DNA of 64,000 bases from Mycobacterium sp. BK086 (GTDB lineage: Bacteria; Actinomycetota; Actinomycetes; Mycobacteriales; Mycobacteriaceae): contig SNWL01000007.1 of NCBI GenBank assembly GCA_004362315.1, positions 534,254 to 598,253 on the forward strand. Direction: 5' to 3'. The notes beneath the pieces are model-generated. The model was not told the origin of the DNA and ran no database searches. It saw only the letters and a program-made list of their open reading frames with translations. Below are positions 12,801 through 24,474 of the stretch, piece by piece. Each line of letters begins with the position of its first letter. The first letter of the stretch is position 1. The translations under genes were made by a program, and so were the position numbers.

Positions 12801-15800
12801 TCTTCCATCCGGTTCGTGGCGTGCCCCTTCGGCGAGCCGGGGGCCCGGATGTATCGCACCGGCGATCTGATGGCGTGGGGCGCCGACGGCGAGCTGCGCT
12901 ATATGGGTCGCTCCGACGAGCAGGTCAAGATCCGCGGGTACCGGATCGAACTCGGCGAAATCCAGGCCGCACTCAGCGATGTGGACGGTGTCGACCAGGC
13001 GGTGGTGATCGCCCGCGAAGACCGTCCCGGCGACAAGCGTCTCGTCGGGTACGTCACCGGCGATGTGGATCCGGTCGCCGCACGCGCCGTACTGGCTGAC
13101 CGGCTGCCGTCGTACATGGTCCCCACCGCGGTGGTGGCGATGGATGCGCTACCCCTGACGGTCAACGGCAAGTTGGACACGAAAGCCCTTCCGGCACCGG
13201 ACTATCAAGACGTCGACTCCTACCGCGCCCCCTCGGACGCGGTGGAGGAGATCCTCGCGGGCATCTACGCTCAGGTTCTCGGGCTGGAGCGGGTTGGCGT
13301 CGACGAATCGTTCTTCGAACTCGGCGGCGACAGCATCCTGTCGATGCAGGTGGTCGCGCGGGCGCGGGCGGCCGGACTGATCTGCCGGCCGCGCGACATC
13401 TTCGTCGAACAGACGGTTGCCGGACTCGCCAGAGTTGCCACCCTCACCGACGGCGACGACGATGTGGTCGACGAGGGCATCGGCGAGCTGCAGGCGACCC
13501 CGATCATCCAGTGGCTCAACGACGTTGACGGGCCGGTCGATCAGTTCAACCAGACCGTCTTGATCCAGGCTCCGGTCGGGGTCACCGAGGACGACGTGCT
13601 GGTTGTCCTCCAGGCCGTGCTGGACCGGCATGCGATGTTGCGGATGCACGTCGAGGACGACGGTGCGGGTGGCTGGTCGCTGACCGTACCCGAGGCCGGA
13701 TCCGTGGACGCGCGCATGTGCCTGCACACCGTGGACGTGTTGTCGGACGAGACGGTCGCCAAGGCCCGCTCCAGGCTGAACCCTGCGACCGGCGCGATGG
13801 TGAGTGCGCTGTGGGCGGTCCCCACCGGGCAGCTGCTGATGATCGTGCACCACCTGTCCGTCGACGGCGTTTCGTGGCGAATTCTGTTGGAGGACTTCAA
13901 CCTCGCGTGGGCCCAGCTGCATGGTGGGCAGCCGGTGGAATTGCCCGCTGCGCGGACGTCGTTCGCCCGATGGGCGTCGATCCTGGCCGACCACGCGTAT
14001 GACGCGGACGTGGTGAGCACCGCTGCGCGCTGGCGGGAGATCGCGGCGATTCCCGCACCGCTGCCCGCGGTCCAGCCCGTCGTGGATACCTACGCCAACG
14101 CAGGCAGCCTGTCGGTGGAGCTGGACCCCGAAGCCACGAGGATGCTGCTCGGCGAGGTGCCCGCGGCATTCCATGCCGGTATCAACGACATCCTGTTGAT
14201 CGCGTTCGGACTGGCGTTGACCGAATTCCTCGGCACCGCAGGCGCACCCGTGGTGATCGATGCGGAGGGACACGGCCGTCAGGAGGAAGTCGCGGACGTC
14301 GACCTGTCGCGGACCGTCGGATGGTTCACCACCAAGTACCCGATATCGCTCGCCGTCGGCGGCTTGGACTGGGGGCAGGTGCTGGCCGGCGACGCCGACC
14401 TCGGGCCGGTCATCAAGGACGCCAAGGAACAACTGCGCGCGCTGCCGGACGGTCTGACATACGGTCTGTTGCGCTACCTCAATGCCGACGTCGACCTGGC
14501 CGGTGCCGACCCGACGATCGGGTTCAATTATCTGGGCCGGATGAGTGGTGCCGGCGGCCAGACATCCGGCGACTTCTGGGAGATCCGGGAGGACGGCTGG
14601 AAGGTGACCGGTGCCGCCGCGGCCGTTCCGATGCCGCTGATGCACACCGTCGAGCTCAACGCCGGCACCGTGGAAACGCTTGACGGACCGCGGCTTCGAG
14701 CCGGCTGGACCTGGGCGCTGTCTGCTCTGGATCACGCGCAGGTGGCTCGCCTGTCGGAGCTGTGGTTCGACGCTCTCGCCGGCATCTGCGCGCACGTGCA
14801 CGGCGGCGGTGGCGGATTGACGCCATCGGACATCGCGCCCGCTCGGCTGACCCAGGAACAGATCGATGAGCTGTGCCGCGAACACGAGGTGGCCGACGTC
14901 CTCCCGTTGACTCCGCTGCAGCGGGGATTGCTGTTCCACGCCAACGTTTCTCACGCGTCCGGCGACGACGTATACGCCGTGCAGATGAGCGTCACGCTGC
15001 ACGGGCGGCTCGACCGGTACCGGCTGCAGGAGGCGGTACAGGCGGCGGTGCAGCGCCATCCGAATCTGCTGGCGTGCTTCAGCGCGCAGTTCGACGAGCC
15101 GATCCAGGTGATCCCCGCCGATCCGGTGGTGCCCTGGCAGTACGTCGATCTCAGCCGGGATGCGACCGGTCGCGACGAGCAGATCGACGGGTTGTGCGCC
15201 GCTGAACGCGTCGCGGTCTGCGATCTGGCCGGGCAGACAGCATTCCGGGCCGCCCTGATCCGCATGGCACCGGACGAGCACCGGCTGGTGCTGACCAACC
15301 ACCACATCCTGCTCGACGGCTGGTCGACGACGGTGCTTCTGCAGGAAGTGTTCGCCGGCTACTACGGACAGCGGCTGCCTGCACCCGTGCCGTATCGCAG
15401 GTTCGTCAGCTGGCTGGCCGACCGGGACGTGCCCGCGGCTCGCTCCGTCTGGGCGGAGGCGTTGGCCGGCTTCAGCACACCGACCCTGGTTGGCCCGCCG
15501 AACGTGGGGGCCGGACCGCGAAACGTTACCTCGCTTCGGGTTTCAGAAGAGACCACGCAGGCGCTGAACGAGCTCGCCCGGACTCACCAGACCACGGTCA
15601 GCACCGTCCTGCAGGCGGCCTGGACGCAGCTCCTGATGTCGATGACCGGTCAGCGCGACATCGCCTTCGGCGTCGTGGTAGCCGGCCGGCCCGATGAAGT
15701 CGCGGGCGCGGATTCGATGGTGGGCCTGCTGATCAACACGGTGCCGATGCGGGTCACCGTCGCGCCCGGCGGCACCGTCACCGACCTGCTCGGACAATTG

Positions 15801-16424
15801 CGGGACAGCCGGAGCCGCACATTCGAGTACGAGTACCTGGGGCTCAACGATATTCACCATGTCGCAGGTCAGGCGAAGCTCTTCGACACCGTATTCGTGT
15901 TCGAGAACTACCCGACCGACACCTCACTGCTGACGGGAGCCGACGGGCTGTCGGTAACCGACGTCGCCAGCCGCGACTACTACCACTATCCGCTCACGGT
16001 CCAAGCGGTACCGGGCGCTGAGCTGGACCTGCGGATCCAATACCGCACCGATGTGTTCGACGAAGACAGCATTCAGCGGATCGTTGCCGATCTCGATCGG
16101 GCACTCGTCGACATGGTTGCCGACCCGGGACGCCCGCTCGCGACGGGGGACAGCCAGCCGCTTCGGGCTACCGCACCGTCGGGCGGGAGTGCCTACAGCG
16201 CGCCCGACGGCGACACCGAACACACGCTGTGTGGCATCTACTCCCAGATCCTGGGGGTTGATCGCGTCGGGGTCGACGACTCGTTCTTCGATCTGGGCGG
16301 AGATTCACTGTCGGCGATGCGTGCCGTCGCGGCGATCAACGCGGCCGTTGGTGCGGCGGTGACGCTGCCTGACTTCCTCGCGGCGCCCACAGTGCGGGAC
16401 ATGAGCAGAGCCGCAGCGCACTAG
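870..16424 (+). CDS. Giant nonribosomal peptide synthetase, C-A-T / C-A-T / C-A-T / C-A-T-E / C-T
   Basis: A 5,184-aa multimodular peptide synthetase. Approximate domains: C1 1-420 (HHIVLDG ~137), A1 (YTSGTTG ~592), T1 (GGDSL ~971), C2 from ~1043, A2 (~1638), T2 (~2029), C3 from ~2087 (HHIAADG ~2216), A3 (~2706), T3 (~3080), C4 from ~3140, A4 (~3759), T4 (GGDSI ~4150), E 4207-4666 (HHLSVDG ~4326), C5 from 4674 (HHILLDG ~4810), T5 (GGDSL ~5142). C1, C2 and C5 begin with LTPLQ(Q/R)GLLFHA, typical of condensation domains accepting D residues; C3 and C4 begin with PLSF.QNRLW, typical of L acceptors. Hand-read specificity codes are A1 DVQSIGAVDK, A2 DVCSIALVHK, A3 DFWTLGAVYK and A4 DFWSVGMVHK. Only A4 matches a familiar code (threonine); with the E domain this predicts D-Thr. 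The last module has no A domain, and there is no thioesterase or reductase. The ATG at 870 lies inside the upstream gene, suggesting translational coupling or a broken frame. The stop overlaps the convergent next gene. Confidence 0.95.
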   Translation: MRIADVLPLTPLQQGLLFHASAALGGDDVYAVQLYVSLAGPLDQDRLRDAVQAVVGRHPNLAARFSQQYAEPVQILLAEPSVPWQYLELDGDDAEERIAQVCAAERIAVCELANEPAFRALLIKTGADEYRFVLTNHHIVLDGWSLPILLGEVFATYYGQRLPPAPPYRRFVTWLTGRDLDAARAAWGEVLAGFDTPTLVGPAGHVPGGRAVASFQMSSDTTRALGELARSCHTTVSTVLQGAYARVLMSLTGQRDIAFGTTVSGRPDEVLGADSMVGLLINTVVVRASIGASTTTADLLDQLQNEHAQTLDHQHLALNEIHRLTGQDHLFDTFFVYENYPIDAATLSGTDGLAVTNFAHHEYNHYPLSVQAIPGDELTLRVEYDTGVFDAAGVDALIGRLNRVVAAMIADPSSPLSSMDLLAVDEHATLDQWSNRAVLADSAGTSLSIPALFAAQVARHPEATALSFDGCSMTYRELDEAANRFAHLLADTGIGPGERVALLLPRSADAIVSILAVLKAGAAYVPIDPAAPSARMQLVLADAAPAAAITNPELAPRLAGQNLRIIDVHDPAVLVQSSSPLPGPAPDDIAYLIYTSGTTGVPKGVAIAHRNVAQLVASLHATPLPPERVWSQCRSYGFDVSVQEIFGALLGGGRLVVVPESVARAPEDLQAVLVAERVTVFSTTPSEVGMLSPTVLESVALIIGAEPCPTELMDQWAPGRVMINAYGPTETTVDVALSAPLTAGSGAVPIGPPIAGAALFVLDSWLRPVPPGVVGELYVAGQGVGIGYTDRAGLTGSRFVPCPFGGTGARMYRTGDLAWWGPDGQLRYVGRADEQVKIRGYRIELGEVRAVLAGLDGVDQAVVIAREDRPGEKRLVGYVTRLADDLDPLALRAAIAERLPEYMVPAAIVVIDALPLTVNGKLDRRALPAPEFSDAGQYRAPATEVEEVLAGIYVSVLGVKRVGVDDSFFNLGGDSLSAMRLIAAVNTALNTRLSVRAIFEAPTVAQLAVLISGDEAVPQPAVAQAPAPVPVAKSSSTGSSGPMRIADVLPLTPLQQGLLFHASAGLGGDDVYAVQLYVSLSGPLDQEKLHAAVQAVVARHPNVAARFSQRFAEPVQVIPADPAVPWQYFELDAADGDVEAQIAQVCAAERIAVCELANEPAFRATLIRTAPDQYRFVLTNHHIVLDGWSLPILLGEVFASYYGQRLRPAAPYRRFVSWLGGRDLDAARAAWGRVLSGFETPTLVGAAGRASLGRRDVASSLLSQQMTRALGELARTSHTTISTVLQGAYARVLMAMTGQPDVAFGTTVSGRPDEVLGSDSMVGLLINTVPVRVRITTTTTTTELLDQLQNDYAYTLDHQHLALSEIHRIAGQDHLFDTFFVYENYPIDAAKLSGADGLAVTNFAHREYNHYPIAMQALPGDELTLRVEYDTDLFDATDVQSLIERLKRVLAAMIAEPSRPLSTIDVLADTELADVDQWSNRAVLTQPAPASFSIPDLFAAQVTRAPDAGALTWGERTWTYRELDEATNRFAHLLAGNGIGPGQRVALLLPRSADAIVSILAVLKTGAAYVPIDPAAPAARMQLVLGDAAPVAAITNPELAPRLVGQDIHIIDPNDPAIASQPSTALRGPAVDDIAYLIYTSGTTGVPKGVAITHQNVTQLLAAMDVNIDMAEQVWSLWHSLAFDVSVCEMWGALLYGGRLVVVPESVARAPEEFHALLAAEQVTILSQTPSAFYALQTADAMQPDLARQLKLHAVIFAGEALEPQRLRTWLDRHPGTPRLLNLYGTTETTVHASFREIVNGDTDSDVSPVGGPLADLAFFVLDQWLRPVPAGVIGDLYVAGPQAGLGYWRRPGLSSSRFVACPFGAPGDRMYRTGDLVWWGSDGELRYVGRADEQVKIRGYRIELGEVRAVLAEVDGVQQAVVIAREDRPGDKRLVGYVTGSVDSVGARAAVAERLPDYMVPAAIMVIDALPLTVNGKLDRRALPAPEFAGTDSYRPPATAVEEILVGIYARILGLSRVGVDDSFFDLGGDSLSAMRLIAAVNTGLNTHLSVRTLFEAPSVAQLAPRIGGDDDRLKPLGPMERPAVIPLSFSQNRLWFLDQLQGPSPTYNMAVGLRLVGPLNAEALGAALADVVGRHESLRTMFAAPDGIPQQLVVPAERADFGWDVINAAGWSQAQLDEAVSAVALHSFDLAAEIPMQARLFRVSDAEHVVVAVAHHIAADGLSMAPLVNDLGVAYVCRSLGMEPAWAELPVQYVDYTLWQRAQFGDLDDGNSLIAAQLDYWQDALAGMPERLQLPSDRPYPPVADQRGATIGWEWPIELQQRIAAVAREHNATSFMLVQAALSLLLSKLSSSSDVAVGFPIGGRTDPALDALVGFFVNTLVLRVDVGGDPTVADLLAQVRKRSLAAYEHQDVPFEVVVERINPTRSLNHHPLVQVMLAWQNLPGETSEDIALALGDLQVSQLQLDTHTARVDLAFSLTERWTHSGEPTGLYGMAEFRTDVFDPATIETLVGRLERVLAAMIADPSARVSSIDVLDSAEHARLDVMGNRAVLTAAAPDAVSVPELFAAQVSRAPQAIALTSADVSMTYSELEDSANRYAHLLSDRGVKAGDCVALLLDRSAGAVVVMLAALKVGAAYLAIDPALPEARIEFMLADATPVAVVTTATLRSRLHGHDVTVIDIDDPVADRQPSTALPVPSPDNIAYLIYTSGTTGTPKGVALSHRNLAHLAASAHPDLPADQVWTQCHSYAFDFSVWEIWAALLGGGRLLVVPDPVVRSPEDFHALLVSEHVNVLTQTPSAVAALRPEGLESVALLLGGEACPPEVVEQWAPGRVVINAYGPTEVTVYATMSAPLAVGAEVPIGAPPPTVALFVLDERLCPVPEGVVGELYVAGRGVGVGYIGRTGLTASRFVPCPFGEPGSRMYRTGDLVRWRADGQLQYLGRADEQVKIRGYRIEPGEIQAVLAGLDGVDQAVVIAREDRPGDPRLVGYFTGTADPVKIRVALAEKLPAYMVPAAVLELSALPLTVSGKLDRRALPAPDYQDTENYRAPSTPTEEILAGIFAQVLGTDRVGVDDSFFDLGGDSLSAMRLVAAVNNSMGSGLAVRVLFETPTVAQLALRVSGDDTRTEPLVAGPRPDVVPLSFAQNRLWIVDQLQGPSPIYNLPVSLRLRGQLDTDALGAALADVVDHQESLRTRFPAIEGVPQQLVVPTDVADFGWAVIDATNWSDAELADAIDAATRYTFDLATEIPMQAKLFRIAGDEHVLVAVVHHIAADGWSIAPLVRDLGVAYASRAAGEAPGWAGLAVQYVDYTLWQRSRLGDLADADSRISAELAYWEDALAGMPEQLQLPTDRPYPLAADYRGERLDIEWPVELQQQVAKVAREHNATPFMVMQTALAVLLSNLSANNDVAVGFPIAGRGDTALDELVGFFVNTLVLRVDLSGNPTFADLLAQVRRRSLSAYEHQDVPFEVLVERLKPTRSMAHHPLVQVVLAWQNFGWQAGDAAGLSLGDLQVEPMAVDTKTARMDLTFNLAERWNEAGEPAGIGGGVEFRTDVFDSASIGTLVDRLQRVLTVMTADPAAPMSAFDVLDVAEHARLDQIGNRAVLAEPVRTPDTIASMFARQAALTPDAMAVTFEGVSMTYRELDEATDRAAHVLTSRGAGPGQRVALLLPRSAEAIVAMVAVVKTGATYVPIDPSVPEQRRQFVLGDAKPVAAVTTAALTELLDGHALSVIDADDLVDVAVDTGAVLPGPQADDVAYIIYTSGTTGTPKGVAIPHRNVIRLLETLDADMDMAGLAWSQCHSLAFDFSVWEIWGALLYGGRVVVVPDAVVRSPEDLHALLVTEQVGVLSQTPSAFYALQTADAANPELGSQLKLEAVVFGGEALEPQKMRAWLANHPPGTPRLLNMYGITETTVHASFREIVAADADSAVSPIGVPLGHLGFFVLDTLLRPVPTGVVGELYVAGAGVADGYIGRSGLSSIRFVACPFGEPGARMYRTGDLMAWGADGELRYMGRSDEQVKIRGYRIELGEIQAALSDVDGVDQAVVIAREDRPGDKRLVGYVTGDVDPVAARAVLADRLPSYMVPTAVVAMDALPLTVNGKLDTKALPAPDYQDVDSYRAPSDAVEEILAGIYAQVLGLERVGVDESFFELGGDSILSMQVVARARAAGLICRPRDIFVEQTVAGLARVATLTDGDDDVVDEGIGELQATPIIQWLNDVDGPVDQFNQTVLIQAPVGVTEDDVLVVLQAVLDRHAMLRMHVEDDGAGGWSLTVPEAGSVDARMCLHTVDVLSDETVAKARSRLNPATGAMVSALWAVPTGQLLMIVHHLSVDGVSWRILLEDFNLAWAQLHGGQPVELPAARTSFARWASILADHAYDADVVSTAARWREIAAIPAPLPAVQPVVDTYANAGSLSVELDPEATRMLLGEVPAAFHAGINDILLIAFGLALTEFLGTAGAPVVIDAEGHGRQEEVADVDLSRTVGWFTTKYPISLAVGGLDWGQVLAGDADLGPVIKDAKEQLRALPDGLTYGLLRYLNADVDLAGADPTIGFNYLGRMSGAGGQTSGDFWEIREDGWKVTGAAAAVPMPLMHTVELNAGTVETLDGPRLRAGWTWALSALDHAQVARLSELWFDALAGICAHVHGGGGGLTPSDIAPARLTQEQIDELCREHEVADVLPLTPLQRGLLFHANVSHASGDDVYAVQMSVTLHGRLDRYRLQEAVQAAVQRHPNLLACFSAQFDEPIQVIPADPVVPWQYVDLSRDATGRDEQIDGLCAAERVAVCDLAGQTAFRAALIRMAPDEHRLVLTNHHILLDGWSTTVLLQEVFAGYYGQRLPAPVPYRRFVSWLADRDVPAARSVWAEALAGFSTPTLVGPPNVGAGPRNVTSLRVSEETTQALNELARTHQTTVSTVLQAAWTQLLMSMTGQRDIAFGVVVAGRPDEVAGADSMVGLLINTVPMRVTVAPGGTVTDLLGQLRDSRSRTFEYEYLGLNDIHHVAGQAKLFDTVFVFENYPTDTSLLTGADGLSVTDVASRDYYHYPLTVQAVPGAELDLRIQYRTDVFDEDSIQRIVADLDRALVDMVADPGRPLATGDSQPLRATAPSGGSAYSAPDGDTEHTLCGIYSQILGVDRVGVDDSFFDLGGDSLSAMRAVAAINAAVGAAVTLPDFLAAPTVRDMSRAAAH

Positions 16425-17371
16425 CCTTGTGAGGCTTGGTTTCCCGCGGTGTACCAGCGGGTGACGTCGTAGCCTGCCTCATAGCGGGCAAGCCATTCAG
16501 TGGCCAGGCGGGGGAGTTTCTGCTTGGCGGGATTGTGACCGGGAAGCTGGCTGCGCATCACCCCGAACGCCGCGACCGCCTGCTCGCGCAGCGGGATGTG
16601 CGGATAGAACTTCTGGATCGGCCCGTAGTTGGGGATATCGAATTGCCGATACTTCTGAAGCAACGGAAATCTATTGGACAGAGTCGCCTTCAAGCCCGGA
16701 CTGCCGAACATCGAAGTGGCGTCGACCTTGCGCTCTTCGAGTGGAATGTGCTTGTTGAAGCTTCTGGTGGCCTTGACCATCACCTCTCCGCCGTGCTGGA
16801 ACACCGACGGAGCTATCCGCATCCGATACCACGGATCGCCGACGACGGCGTTGTAGATGATCAGCGCCGAACTGCGATGTTCCATTTCTTCGACGAAATG
16901 CCAGAGGAACAACGAGGCCACCCGGTCGTCGCCGGGCGCGAACAAGGTGTCCGCGTTGTTGAGCATCATCGTGAACGTCGGTGTGAACGTCGCCTCCAGA
17001 TCGGCGATGTAGGCCAATCGGTAGTTCACCGACGTGTTCGCGGTCATCTCGTCATAGGCGGCCATGATCTCGTCAAGGGTCTCTTCCAGCGCCGGATAGC
17101 CCTTGATCAGACCCTTGGCATGCTGGCGGTGCGCCATGCTGTGCTGGCCCTCTTGACGGACGAATGCCAAAGCCTCCTCGGCGATTTCCTGGTCGGTGAT
17201 CGTGGGGAGTACCTCGTGGACCGTCGCGCTGATCATCTTCTCCACCGCGAGAAACAGGAACGACAGCAAGTTGGCCGCGCAGGAGAAGGCGGGATCGGAC
17301 GGATTCCAGTTGAACGGAACGGGATAGTCGGCGAAGCCGAATCGCAACTTCCGCACGTGTAGATCAGTCAC
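16421..17371 (-). CDS. Metal-dependent hydrolase family protein (PF10118-like), ferritin-like di-iron pattern
   Basis: 316 aa, GTG start, no clear Shine-Dalgarno, 13 bases after the upstream methyltransferase-like gene. I recognise it as the family annotated 'predicted metal-dependent hydrolase'. The sequence carries E44, E74-x-x-H77 (in EGQHSMAHR), E125 and E162-x-x-H165 (in EEMEHR), i.e. the E / ExxH / E / ExxH arrangement of four-helix carboxylate-bridged di-iron proteins. An oxygenase- or oxidase-like activity is therefore as plausible as hydrolysis; the substrate is unknown. No signal peptide is seen. It is the third gene of a minus-strand unit after the PKS and the membrane methyltransferase, which suggests tailoring of the polyketide or lipid part. 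Its TAG stop overlaps the NRPS stop from the other strand (shared CTAG at 16421-16424), so the two operons converge without space for a terminator. Confidence 0.8.
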   Translation of the reverse strand: MTDLHVRKLRFGFADYPVPFNWNPSDPAFSCAANLLSFLFLAVEKMISATVHEVLPTITDQEIAEEALAFVRQEGQHSMAHRQHAKGLIKGYPALEETLDEIMAAYDEMTANTSVNYRLAYIADLEATFTPTFTMMLNNADTLFAPGDDRVASLFLWHFVEEMEHRSSALIIYNAVVGDPWYRMRIAPSVFQHGGEVMVKATRSFNKHIPLEERKVDATSMFGSPGLKATLSNRFPLLQKYRQFDIPNYGPIQKFYPHIPLREQAVAAFGVMRSQLPGHNPAKQKLPRLATEWLARYEAGYDVTRWYTAGNQASQG

Positions 17372-17384
17372 CTGAGGCCGCCCG

Positions 17385-18059
17385 TCACCACATGTAGGGA
17401 ATCAGGCGTGAGCGGACCTTCTGGGTGTATTCGCGGTATCCGTCCAACTCGTCGCCGAGCAGCCTCTCCTCGTCATGGATGCGCGCGGCGAGGACGGCCA
17501 CGCCAGGCATGACGAATGCGAGTGCCCAGAAGGAGCCCAGCGCGAGGGGCAGACCGACCAGGATCAGCACGTTGCCGGTGTACATGGGGTGCCGCACCAG
17601 GCCGTAGAGGCCGGTACTGACGACCGTCTGGCCCGTCTCGACCTGAACGGTGGTGGAGGCAAAGGTGTTTTGGACGGCCACCAGCACCGTCACGATCAAG
17701 CCGCCGCCGGCCAAGACGTTGCCGAGCACGCAGAGTGCTGCCGGTACCGATGACCAGCCGAAGCGGTGGTCGAGTGCACTGACCACACAGATCGCCACCA
17801 GAGATCCGTAGAGGCCGAGCATGACGATCTTCTGCACCGCCCGGCCTTCGGCGATCGGCCCGCTGCGCATCCGACGCTCCAGGACAACGGGATTCGTAAT
17901 CTGTAGGTAGATGCTCGGGAACCACGCCGTCAGCGCGAACACCGCCAAGAAGGTCCACGCCTGCCAGTAGTTCACGGTGCCGGCCGGCAGGAACACCAGC
18001 AGGCCGATCGCGACGAGCTGGCTGAAGCCCAAGGCGGCCACTCTGAGAACGGCGTTCAC
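17385..18059 (-). CDS. Isoprenylcysteine carboxyl methyltransferase (ICMT)-like integral membrane protein
   Basis: 224 aa with about five hydrophobic segments (roughly residues 7-27, 35-52, 77-97, 105-128 and 163-185). The motif LVRHPMYTGN (near residue 153) and the C-terminal EERLL....YREY are the S-adenosylmethionine-site signature of the ICMT / phospholipid methyltransferase superfamily (NnrU/DUF1295 relatives). Known members methylate carboxyl groups, phospholipid head groups or alkyl resorcinols at the membrane; bacteria lack prenylated CaaX proteins, so the eukaryotic reaction is not expected. GTG start with a GGGAGG ribosome site 6 bases upstream. It lies 70 bases downstream of the PKS gene and is probably co-transcribed with it. 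Methylation of the finished lipid or lipopeptide (O- or ester methylation) is a reasonable inference but unproven. Confidence 0.75.
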   Translation of the reverse strand: MNAVLRVAALGFSQLVAIGLLVFLPAGTVNYWQAWTFLAVFALTAWFPSIYLQITNPVVLERRMRSGPIAEGRAVQKIVMLGLYGSLVAICVVSALDHRFGWSSVPAALCVLGNVLAGGGLIVTVLVAVQNTFASTTVQVETGQTVVSTGLYGLVRHPMYTGNVLILVGLPLALGSFWALAFVMPGVAVLAARIHDEERLLGDELDGYREYTQKVRSRLIPYMW

Positions 18060-18129
18060 GATCCTCCCAAGATCTCTGTCCAGTTGCGCATGCCTGTGCC
18101 GATGTCGCGCCGGGTATCCGACATGGCGG

Positions 18130-21100
18130 CTAGGCCGGCGCGTCGCTGTTGGTCGGTGCCAGCTTTTCGCACAGCAGTTCCGCCAGCCCGCGAACGGTGC
18201 CGACGGCGAGGTCGCCGGACGTCAAGCGCACACCCGTTTCGGATTCCAGTCGGGTGCGTAATTCCAACGCTCCCAGCGAGTCCACGCCGTATTCGGCCAG
18301 CGGCCGGTCGGGCTCGATATTGCGACGCAGAATCAGGCTCACCTGGTCGGAGATCAGGCGGCGCAATCGGGTCGGCCACTCCGCCCGCGGCGTCCCGCTG
18401 AGCTCGGCGAGCAGTTTGCTTGTGCCCGTTTGAGTTTCTCCGACGGTGTTGAATGCTTCGGCGAACGGCGTCCGCTCGGCGAACTCGGTCAACCACGTGC
18501 TGCCGGTGGTCGGTGCATAACCGGTGTAGGCCCGGTCGTGGCGCAGCAACACGTCCAGTGCATACGCGCCCTCGTCGGGAGCGATGGCCACGCCTGCGCT
18601 CTCGGCGAGCTCAGTGGCGCGCCCGATCTGGGCCCAGGGGCCCCAGGCGATCGCGGTGCCCGGGAGGCCTCGGGCTCGCCGCCAGCGGGTGAACGCATCC
18701 AGCCAGCTGTTGGCCGCGGCGTAGGCCCCCTGCCCGGGCGAGCCCACCAGCGCGGACGCCGACGAGAACGAGCAGAACCAGTCGACCGGTTGATCGGCGG
18801 TGGCGCTGTGCAGATTCCACGCGCCGTAAACCTTTGGCGCCCAATCACGCTCGATCAGTTCGTCGGTGATGTTGGCCAGCGTGGCATCCTCGATGACGGC
18901 CGCGGCGTGCAGGACACCCCGGACCGGCAGTCCGGTGGCGGTGGCGGCCTCCACCATTTTCTGTGCGGTCGCGGGATCCGCGATGTCACCGCAGTGCACG
19001 ACGACCTCGGCGCCCATCGCGCGGATCAGCTCGATCGTTTCCAGCGCCTTGAGGGTCGGCTGCGAACGGGAGGTCAGCACGATCCGGCCGCAGCCCGCGA
19101 CGGCCATCTTCTCGGCCAGGAACAATCCCAGGCCACCCAGCCCGCCGGTGACCAGGTAGGCGCCGTCAGCGCGGAAGGCATTGGCCTGCTCCGGCGGAAC
19201 CACGACGTTGCTGGTCCCGGTTCGCGGGATCTCCAACAGCAGCTTGCCCGTGTGCTGGGCCGCGCCCATCACCCGGATCGCGGTCGCGGCATCGGCCAAC
19301 GGGTACTCGGTGTGCGCGGCCGGCGGCAATTCGCCTTCTGCCACAAGCTGATACACGGTGCGCAGCAGGTCGCCGATCCGCTGGGGATGGCTCAGCGACA
19401 TCAGTGCCAGGTCCACGTAGTAGAACGTCAGGTTTCGCCGGAACGGGAACAAGCCCAGTCGGGTGTTCCCGTAGACGTCGCGCTTGCCGATCTCGACGAA
19501 CCGCCCCCCGGTGGCCAGGAGCTCGAATCCGGCGCGCTGGGCTGCCCCGGTGAGGGAGTTGAGCACGATATCCACGCCGTAACCGTCGGTGTCGTGGCGG
19601 ATCTGGTCGGCGAAGTCGGTGCTGCGCGAGTCGTAGACATGTTCGATCCCCATGTCGCGCAGCATTTGTCGACGTTCCTCGCTACCCGCGGTCGCGAAGA
19701 TCTCGGCGCCCGCGGCCCGCGCGACTCCGATGGCGGCCTGGCCGACACCGCCGGTCGCGGAGTGGATCAGAACCCGGTCACCTGCCCCGATCCGAGCCTG
19801 CTCGTGCAGGCCGTACCACGCGGTGGCGCTCGCGGTTGCCACCGCCACTGCCTGGTGATCGGTCAGGGCGTCCGGAAGCGTCACCGCGAGCCGGGCATCA
19901 CAGGTGACGAACGTGCCCCAGCATCCGTTCGCGGAGAACCCGCCGACCCGGTCGCCGACGCGATGGTCGGTGACGTCCGGACCGACCGCGGTGACCACGC
20001 CTGCGAAATCCATCCCCAGCTCGGGCAAGCCGCCCTCGATGGCGGGGAAGAGCCCCATCGCGACCAGCACATCGGCAAAGTTGATGCTGGACACGCCGAC
20101 AGCGACCTCGATCTGCCCCGGGCCCGGCGTAACGCGTTCGCTGGCAACCAGTTCCAAGGTTTCCAAGTCGCCGGGCGTGCGGATCTGCAGCCGCATGCCC
20201 TCGGAGTCGTTGTCGGCGACGAGCATCTGCCGCTCATCGGATCGCAACGGGCTGGGCCGCATGCGGGCCGTGTACCACGCGCCGTCGCGCCAGGCGGTCT
20301 CGTCTTCCTTGGACCCGCAGAACAGCTGCCTGGTCAGTTGTTCTGCATCGGTGCTGTCGTCGACGTCGATCTGGGTGGCGTGCAGGTGCGGGTATTCGGT
20401 GCTGATCACCCGCACCAGCCCGCGCAGACCGCCCTGCTCCAGGTTGGCGACATCGCCGTCCACGACGGTCTGGGCCGCACGCGTGACCACGAACAAGTGC
20501 GGGATGTGGCCCGTCGTCTGCGCCAACTCCCGCGTGATGCGCGCCAGATGCTGGACGTATTCGCTTCCCACGAGCGGGGATTGGTCGGAGCCCTCGCTGG
20601 TCTTCGGTCCGGTGAGGATCACCGCGCCGGTCACCTTGCCGGAACGCAGGTGCTCGGCCAGGTGCGTGGTGTGGGAGGCGTGGTCGGCATTCGGTGGCCA
20701 GCTCATCGTGTTGCACTGTGCACCTTGGTTTTTCAAGGTGTCGGTCAGTGCGTTGCCGAGCAGGTCAGCGGTGGCGGTGGTGCTGATCAACAGCCAGGTG
20801 CCGGCGTCGACGTGAGTCGGCTCCGGCAGCTGCCGCTGCTGCCATTCGATGGCCAACAGGCGCTCGCCGAGCAGCCGCTCCTGCTGAGCCTCTTCGGATT
20901 CCCCTGTACCGCAGATCAATCCCCGCACACTGAGCAGAACAGTGCCGTCCTGGTCGAGAACGTCGAGATCGGCCTCGATTCCGGCAGAATCGATTTGAGT
21001 GACTCGGGCGTAGCAGTAGTGGGCGTTGCGGGCCGGTCCGTAGGAGCGCAGTCGTCCCACTCCCAATGGCAGTCCCGCCATGCCGGCTTGGAGCTGCGGA

Positions 21101-24100
21101 CTGGCGGCAACTGCCTGGAAGCAGGCGTCCAGCAGTGCCGGGTGCACGCCGTACGCGCCCTGTTGCATCCGGATTTGGCGGGGAAGTGCGACTTCGGCCA
21201 GCACGCTGCCGCTGGCGTCATCGCCGGTGTGGATATCACCAAGGCCACAGAACGCGGGCCCGTAGTGCACGCCGAGCTGGTCCAACCGGTCGCGCACCTC
21301 GTCGCCTCCGGTGCGATGCGGGTGGGCGGCGAGCAGGGCGGCGATATCGTATGCGGCGGGCGGCTCGTCGTCTGCGGTGTACAGCACCGCGCTGGCTTGC
21401 CGTGCTTGGCGCCCGCCGTCATCGGATTCGACGAGGAAGTCGACGGCGCCGGGGGAGGACAGTGCCGCCGATGCGCCGATGGTGGTTTCGTCGTCGAGCA
21501 ACAGCGCGTGCTCGAAACGGATATCGCGAACCTCGGCGGCTTCTCCGAGCACGGCGTGCGCCGCAGCCAGGGCCATCTCGCAATAGGCGGCGCCGGGCAG
21601 TACCGCCACGGTTCGAATCGTGTGATCCGCGAGCCAGGGCTGGGCGACGGTACCGACCTGGGCCTGCCACACGTGGCGCTCCGGCTCCTCCGGCAAGCGC
21701 ACGTGCGGGCCGAGGAGCGGATGGACGGACACGGTGAAACCGCCGTGTGACTGTGTCTCGTGGCCGTCGTGGTCCAGCCACAGCCTGCGTCGTGTCCACG
21801 CCGGCAGCGGTGCGTCGACCAGTTGTCCATCCGGATACAGCACCGAGAAGTCGACTTCGGCACCGGCACTGTGCAAATCGGCCACCAGGCCGCGAAGCCC
21901 GTGCGGCAACGTCTGCTCACGGCGCAACGCGGCGAACGTGGCGACCGGCGCGTCCAGGTTCTTGGCGGTCCGTTCGATGGTGTGCGTGAGCATCGGGTGC
22001 GGTGCCAGTTCGGCGAACACCCGGTATCCGTCTTCCAGTGCGGCTCGTGCGGCCGCGGCGAATCGCACGGTGTTGCGCAGGTTCTTGGCCCAGTACTTGT
22101 TGTTGCACACCGGTTCTTCGCGGGGGTCGAAGCCGGTCGCCGAGTAGAACGGAATCTGCGGCGTCAGCGCTTTGATCTCGGCGAGAGCCTCGGTGAGCTC
22201 AGGAAGAATCGGATCGACAAGGGGAGAGTGGGCCGCGACGTCGATCACGGACTGGCGGACCATCACGTCGCGTTCTTCCCACGTCGCCATCAGCTCGCGA
22301 ACAGTCTCGGTCGCGCCGCTGATCACCGTGGAGTCCGGTGACGCGACCACCCCGACGACGACGTCCTTGATGCCGCCCAGCGTCAGCTCCGAAAGTACTT
22401 GCTTGGCAGGCAGTTCCACCGATGCCATGATTCCGGAGCCGGCGAGGCGCGCCATCAGCTGCGAGCGCCTGCAGATCACCCGAACCCCGTCTTCGAGGGA
22501 CAGCGCCCCGGCGACAACCGCCGCGGCCACCTCGCCCATCGAATACCCGATGACAGCGCCAGGACGTGCGCCGTACGCCTTCATGGTGGCGGCCAGTGCC
22601 ACCTGAATGGCGAATACCGCCGGCTGCAACTGCGCGTCGCCGCTCACCACGTCCGGTGCGGTGATCGCCGCGGTGACCGAGAATCCGGACTCGGCGGCGA
22701 TCATCGGCTCGAGCTGTGCCACGGTGGCCGCGAAAACCGGCTCGGTGTCGAGCAGCGGCGCGCCCATCCGAGCCCATTGGGAGCCCTGTCCGGAGAACAC
22801 CCAGACCGGCCCGCGATCGTCGTGTGCCAGTGCGGCAGGGTGGGGCGCCTCGTCGGCGGCGACCTCGAGCAACGCCGCGGTCAGCTCCGACCCGCTGGTC
22901 GCGTGGACGGCGGTGCGAACCGGGCGGTGCGCGCGGCGGCGCGCGAGCGTGTACCCGAGATTCGGCAGTGTCACCTCGTCGTGGGTCTGCACCCACTGGG
23001 CCAGCCGGCCGGCCGAGCGCCGCAGGCCGTCGGCTGAGGTCGACGAGAGCGGGAAGAGCAGCGGTGCGGGGGGAGCGTCGTTGCGATCTGCGCTCGTGCT
23101 GCGTGTTGCCTGCGGCTCAGGACCTTGCTCCAGGACGGCGTGGACATTGGTCCCCGACACTCCGTACGACGACACCGCCGCGCGGCGCGGATGGGAGCCG
23201 TTTACCGGCCACTCGGTGTTCTCCACGGGGACAAAGAGTTTCGTGGGGATTTTGGCCAGATCGTCGGGCAGGCGGGTGAAATGCAGATTGCGGGGGATCG
23301 TGCCGTGCTGCAACGCCAGGATCGCCTTGATCAGGCCGATGACACCGGAGGCGGACTGCGAGTGGCCGACGTTGGTCTTCACCGATCCGAGCGCGCAGGG
23401 CGTGTCGAGCCCGTACACGTCGCTCAGGCTGGTGTATTCGATGGGATCGCCCACCGGAGTGCCCGGCCCGTGCGCCTCGACCAGGCCGACACTATTTGCG
23501 TCGACATCCGCGGCCGCCAGCGCTGCCCGATACACAGCGGCCTGAGCGGTGACCGAGGGAGTGGAGGTGTTCACCGTGTGGCCGTCGTGGTTGACGGCCG
23601 TACCCCGGATGACGGCCAGGATGCGGTCGCCGTCGCGGATCGCGTCCGGCAGGCGCTTGAGGAGCACCATCGCACAGGCCTCGCCGGCGACGTAGCCGTC
23701 GGCCTCGACGTCGAAGGCTTGGCAGCGCCCGGTGGGGGAGAGATGGCCCGCCGCGGTTCCCGCGACGTACTTGCGCGGGTCCAGCATCACGTATGCGCCG
23801 CCGGCGAGGGCGAGGTCGCTCTCGCCGTCGCTCAGGCTGCGGCAGCCCATGTGCACGGCGAGCAGCCCGGACGAACATGCGGTGTCGACCGCCATCGCGG
23901 GACCGTGCAGCCCCAGCGTGTAGGCGATGCGGCCGGAGGCCATGCTGAACGTGTTGCCGGAGAACCCGTAGGGCCCCTCCATGGCCTCGGACTCCGCCGA
24001 CACCGACTGGTAGTCGGAGTGCGACAGCCCGGTGAACACGCCCGTCAGTGAGTCTTTCAGGGCTTCCGGTGCGAGCCCGGCATGCTCCATGGCCTCCCAC

Positions 24101-24474
24101 GCGGTCTCGAGCAGCAAACGGTGTTGCGGGTCGATCGCGGCTGCCTCGCGCTCGTTGATGCCGAAGAATTCCGAATCGAAGCCGGCAACGTCGTCGAGGA
24201 AGGCGCCCCACTTCGACGAGGTGCGGCCCGGTACGCCCGGCTCCGGGTCGTAGTACTCGTCGTTGTCCCAGCGGTCCCGCGGCACTTCGGTGACCAGGTC
24301 GGCGCCGTTCCGCAGCGCTTCCCAGAGCTGCTCGGGGGACTCGATACCGCCGGGAAGCCGGCAAGCCATACCGATGACGGCGACCGGAATTGTCGACTTG
24401 GAGCTCATAGCGGCTGGGGAAATCGGGGTACTTGAGCCGCTTGGCCGATCACCGATCGCACCGAATGAAACCAT
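18130..24474 (-). CDS. Mas-like type I polyketide synthase, KS-AT-DH-ER-KR-ACP
   Basis: A 2,114-aa fully reducing single-module PKS. Its length and domain order match the mycobacterial Mas-like family (mycocerosic acid synthase, Pks2, Pks5), which work iteratively to make methyl-branched fatty acids. KS ~30-455 has Cys200 in DTACSS and His in HGPGT and KTNVGH. AT has GYSMGE (~643) and the selectivity-region motif VAAHS, closer to the YASH form (methylmalonyl) than HAFH (malonyl). DH ~920-1200 has H in [14 protein letters not shown] and D in LLDACFQ. ER has the nucleotide motif [10 protein letters not shown] (~1570). KR has TGGLGGLG (~1775) and Y in YAAANSW (~1923). ACP has [11 protein letters not shown] (~2063). 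ATG at 24474 follows GAGGAG at good spacing, so it is preferred to the internal Met23, which has no ribosome site. The divergent acyl-AMP ligase probably supplies its starter. No thioesterase is present. Confidence 0.92.
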   Translation of the reverse strand: MVSFGAIGDRPSGSSTPISPAAMSSKSTIPVAVIGMACRLPGGIESPEQLWEALRNGADLVTEVPRDRWDNDEYYDPEPGVPGRTSSKWGAFLDDVAGFDSEFFGINEREAAAIDPQHRLLLETAWEAMEHAGLAPEALKDSLTGVFTGLSHSDYQSVSAESEAMEGPYGFSGNTFSMASGRIAYTLGLHGPAMAVDTACSSGLLAVHMGCRSLSDGESDLALAGGAYVMLDPRKYVAGTAAGHLSPTGRCQAFDVEADGYVAGEACAMVLLKRLPDAIRDGDRILAVIRGTAVNHDGHTVNTSTPSVTAQAAVYRAALAAADVDANSVGLVEAHGPGTPVGDPIEYTSLSDVYGLDTPCALGSVKTNVGHSQSASGVIGLIKAILALQHGTIPRNLHFTRLPDDLAKIPTKLFVPVENTEWPVNGSHPRRAAVSSYGVSGTNVHAVLEQGPEPQATRSTSADRNDAPPAPLLFPLSSTSADGLRRSAGRLAQWVQTHDEVTLPNLGYTLARRRAHRPVRTAVHATSGSELTAALLEVAADEAPHPAALAHDDRGPVWVFSGQGSQWARMGAPLLDTEPVFAATVAQLEPMIAAESGFSVTAAITAPDVVSGDAQLQPAVFAIQVALAATMKAYGARPGAVIGYSMGEVAAAVVAGALSLEDGVRVICRRSQLMARLAGSGIMASVELPAKQVLSELTLGGIKDVVVGVVASPDSTVISGATETVRELMATWEERDVMVRQSVIDVAAHSPLVDPILPELTEALAEIKALTPQIPFYSATGFDPREEPVCNNKYWAKNLRNTVRFAAAARAALEDGYRVFAELAPHPMLTHTIERTAKNLDAPVATFAALRREQTLPHGLRGLVADLHSAGAEVDFSVLYPDGQLVDAPLPAWTRRRLWLDHDGHETQSHGGFTVSVHPLLGPHVRLPEEPERHVWQAQVGTVAQPWLADHTIRTVAVLPGAAYCEMALAAAHAVLGEAAEVRDIRFEHALLLDDETTIGASAALSSPGAVDFLVESDDGGRQARQASAVLYTADDEPPAAYDIAALLAAHPHRTGGDEVRDRLDQLGVHYGPAFCGLGDIHTGDDASGSVLAEVALPRQIRMQQGAYGVHPALLDACFQAVAASPQLQAGMAGLPLGVGRLRSYGPARNAHYCYARVTQIDSAGIEADLDVLDQDGTVLLSVRGLICGTGESEEAQQERLLGERLLAIEWQQRQLPEPTHVDAGTWLLISTTATADLLGNALTDTLKNQGAQCNTMSWPPNADHASHTTHLAEHLRSGKVTGAVILTGPKTSEGSDQSPLVGSEYVQHLARITRELAQTTGHIPHLFVVTRAAQTVVDGDVANLEQGGLRGLVRVISTEYPHLHATQIDVDDSTDAEQLTRQLFCGSKEDETAWRDGAWYTARMRPSPLRSDERQMLVADNDSEGMRLQIRTPGDLETLELVASERVTPGPGQIEVAVGVSSINFADVLVAMGLFPAIEGGLPELGMDFAGVVTAVGPDVTDHRVGDRVGGFSANGCWGTFVTCDARLAVTLPDALTDHQAVAVATASATAWYGLHEQARIGAGDRVLIHSATGGVGQAAIGVARAAGAEIFATAGSEERRQMLRDMGIEHVYDSRSTDFADQIRHDTDGYGVDIVLNSLTGAAQRAGFELLATGGRFVEIGKRDVYGNTRLGLFPFRRNLTFYYVDLALMSLSHPQRIGDLLRTVYQLVAEGELPPAAHTEYPLADAATAIRVMGAAQHTGKLLLEIPRTGTSNVVVPPEQANAFRADGAYLVTGGLGGLGLFLAEKMAVAGCGRIVLTSRSQPTLKALETIELIRAMGAEVVVHCGDIADPATAQKMVEAATATGLPVRGVLHAAAVIEDATLANITDELIERDWAPKVYGAWNLHSATADQPVDWFCSFSSASALVGSPGQGAYAAANSWLDAFTRWRRARGLPGTAIAWGPWAQIGRATELAESAGVAIAPDEGAYALDVLLRHDRAYTGYAPTTGSTWLTEFAERTPFAEAFNTVGETQTGTSKLLAELSGTPRAEWPTRLRRLISDQVSLILRRNIEPDRPLAEYGVDSLGALELRTRLESETGVRLTSGDLAVGTVRGLAELLCEKLAPTNSDAPA

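Noticed and set aside
16421-16424. Terminator between the convergent NRPS and hydrolase genes
   Set aside because: The stops overlap in CTAG; I see no hairpin with a T run around the junction.
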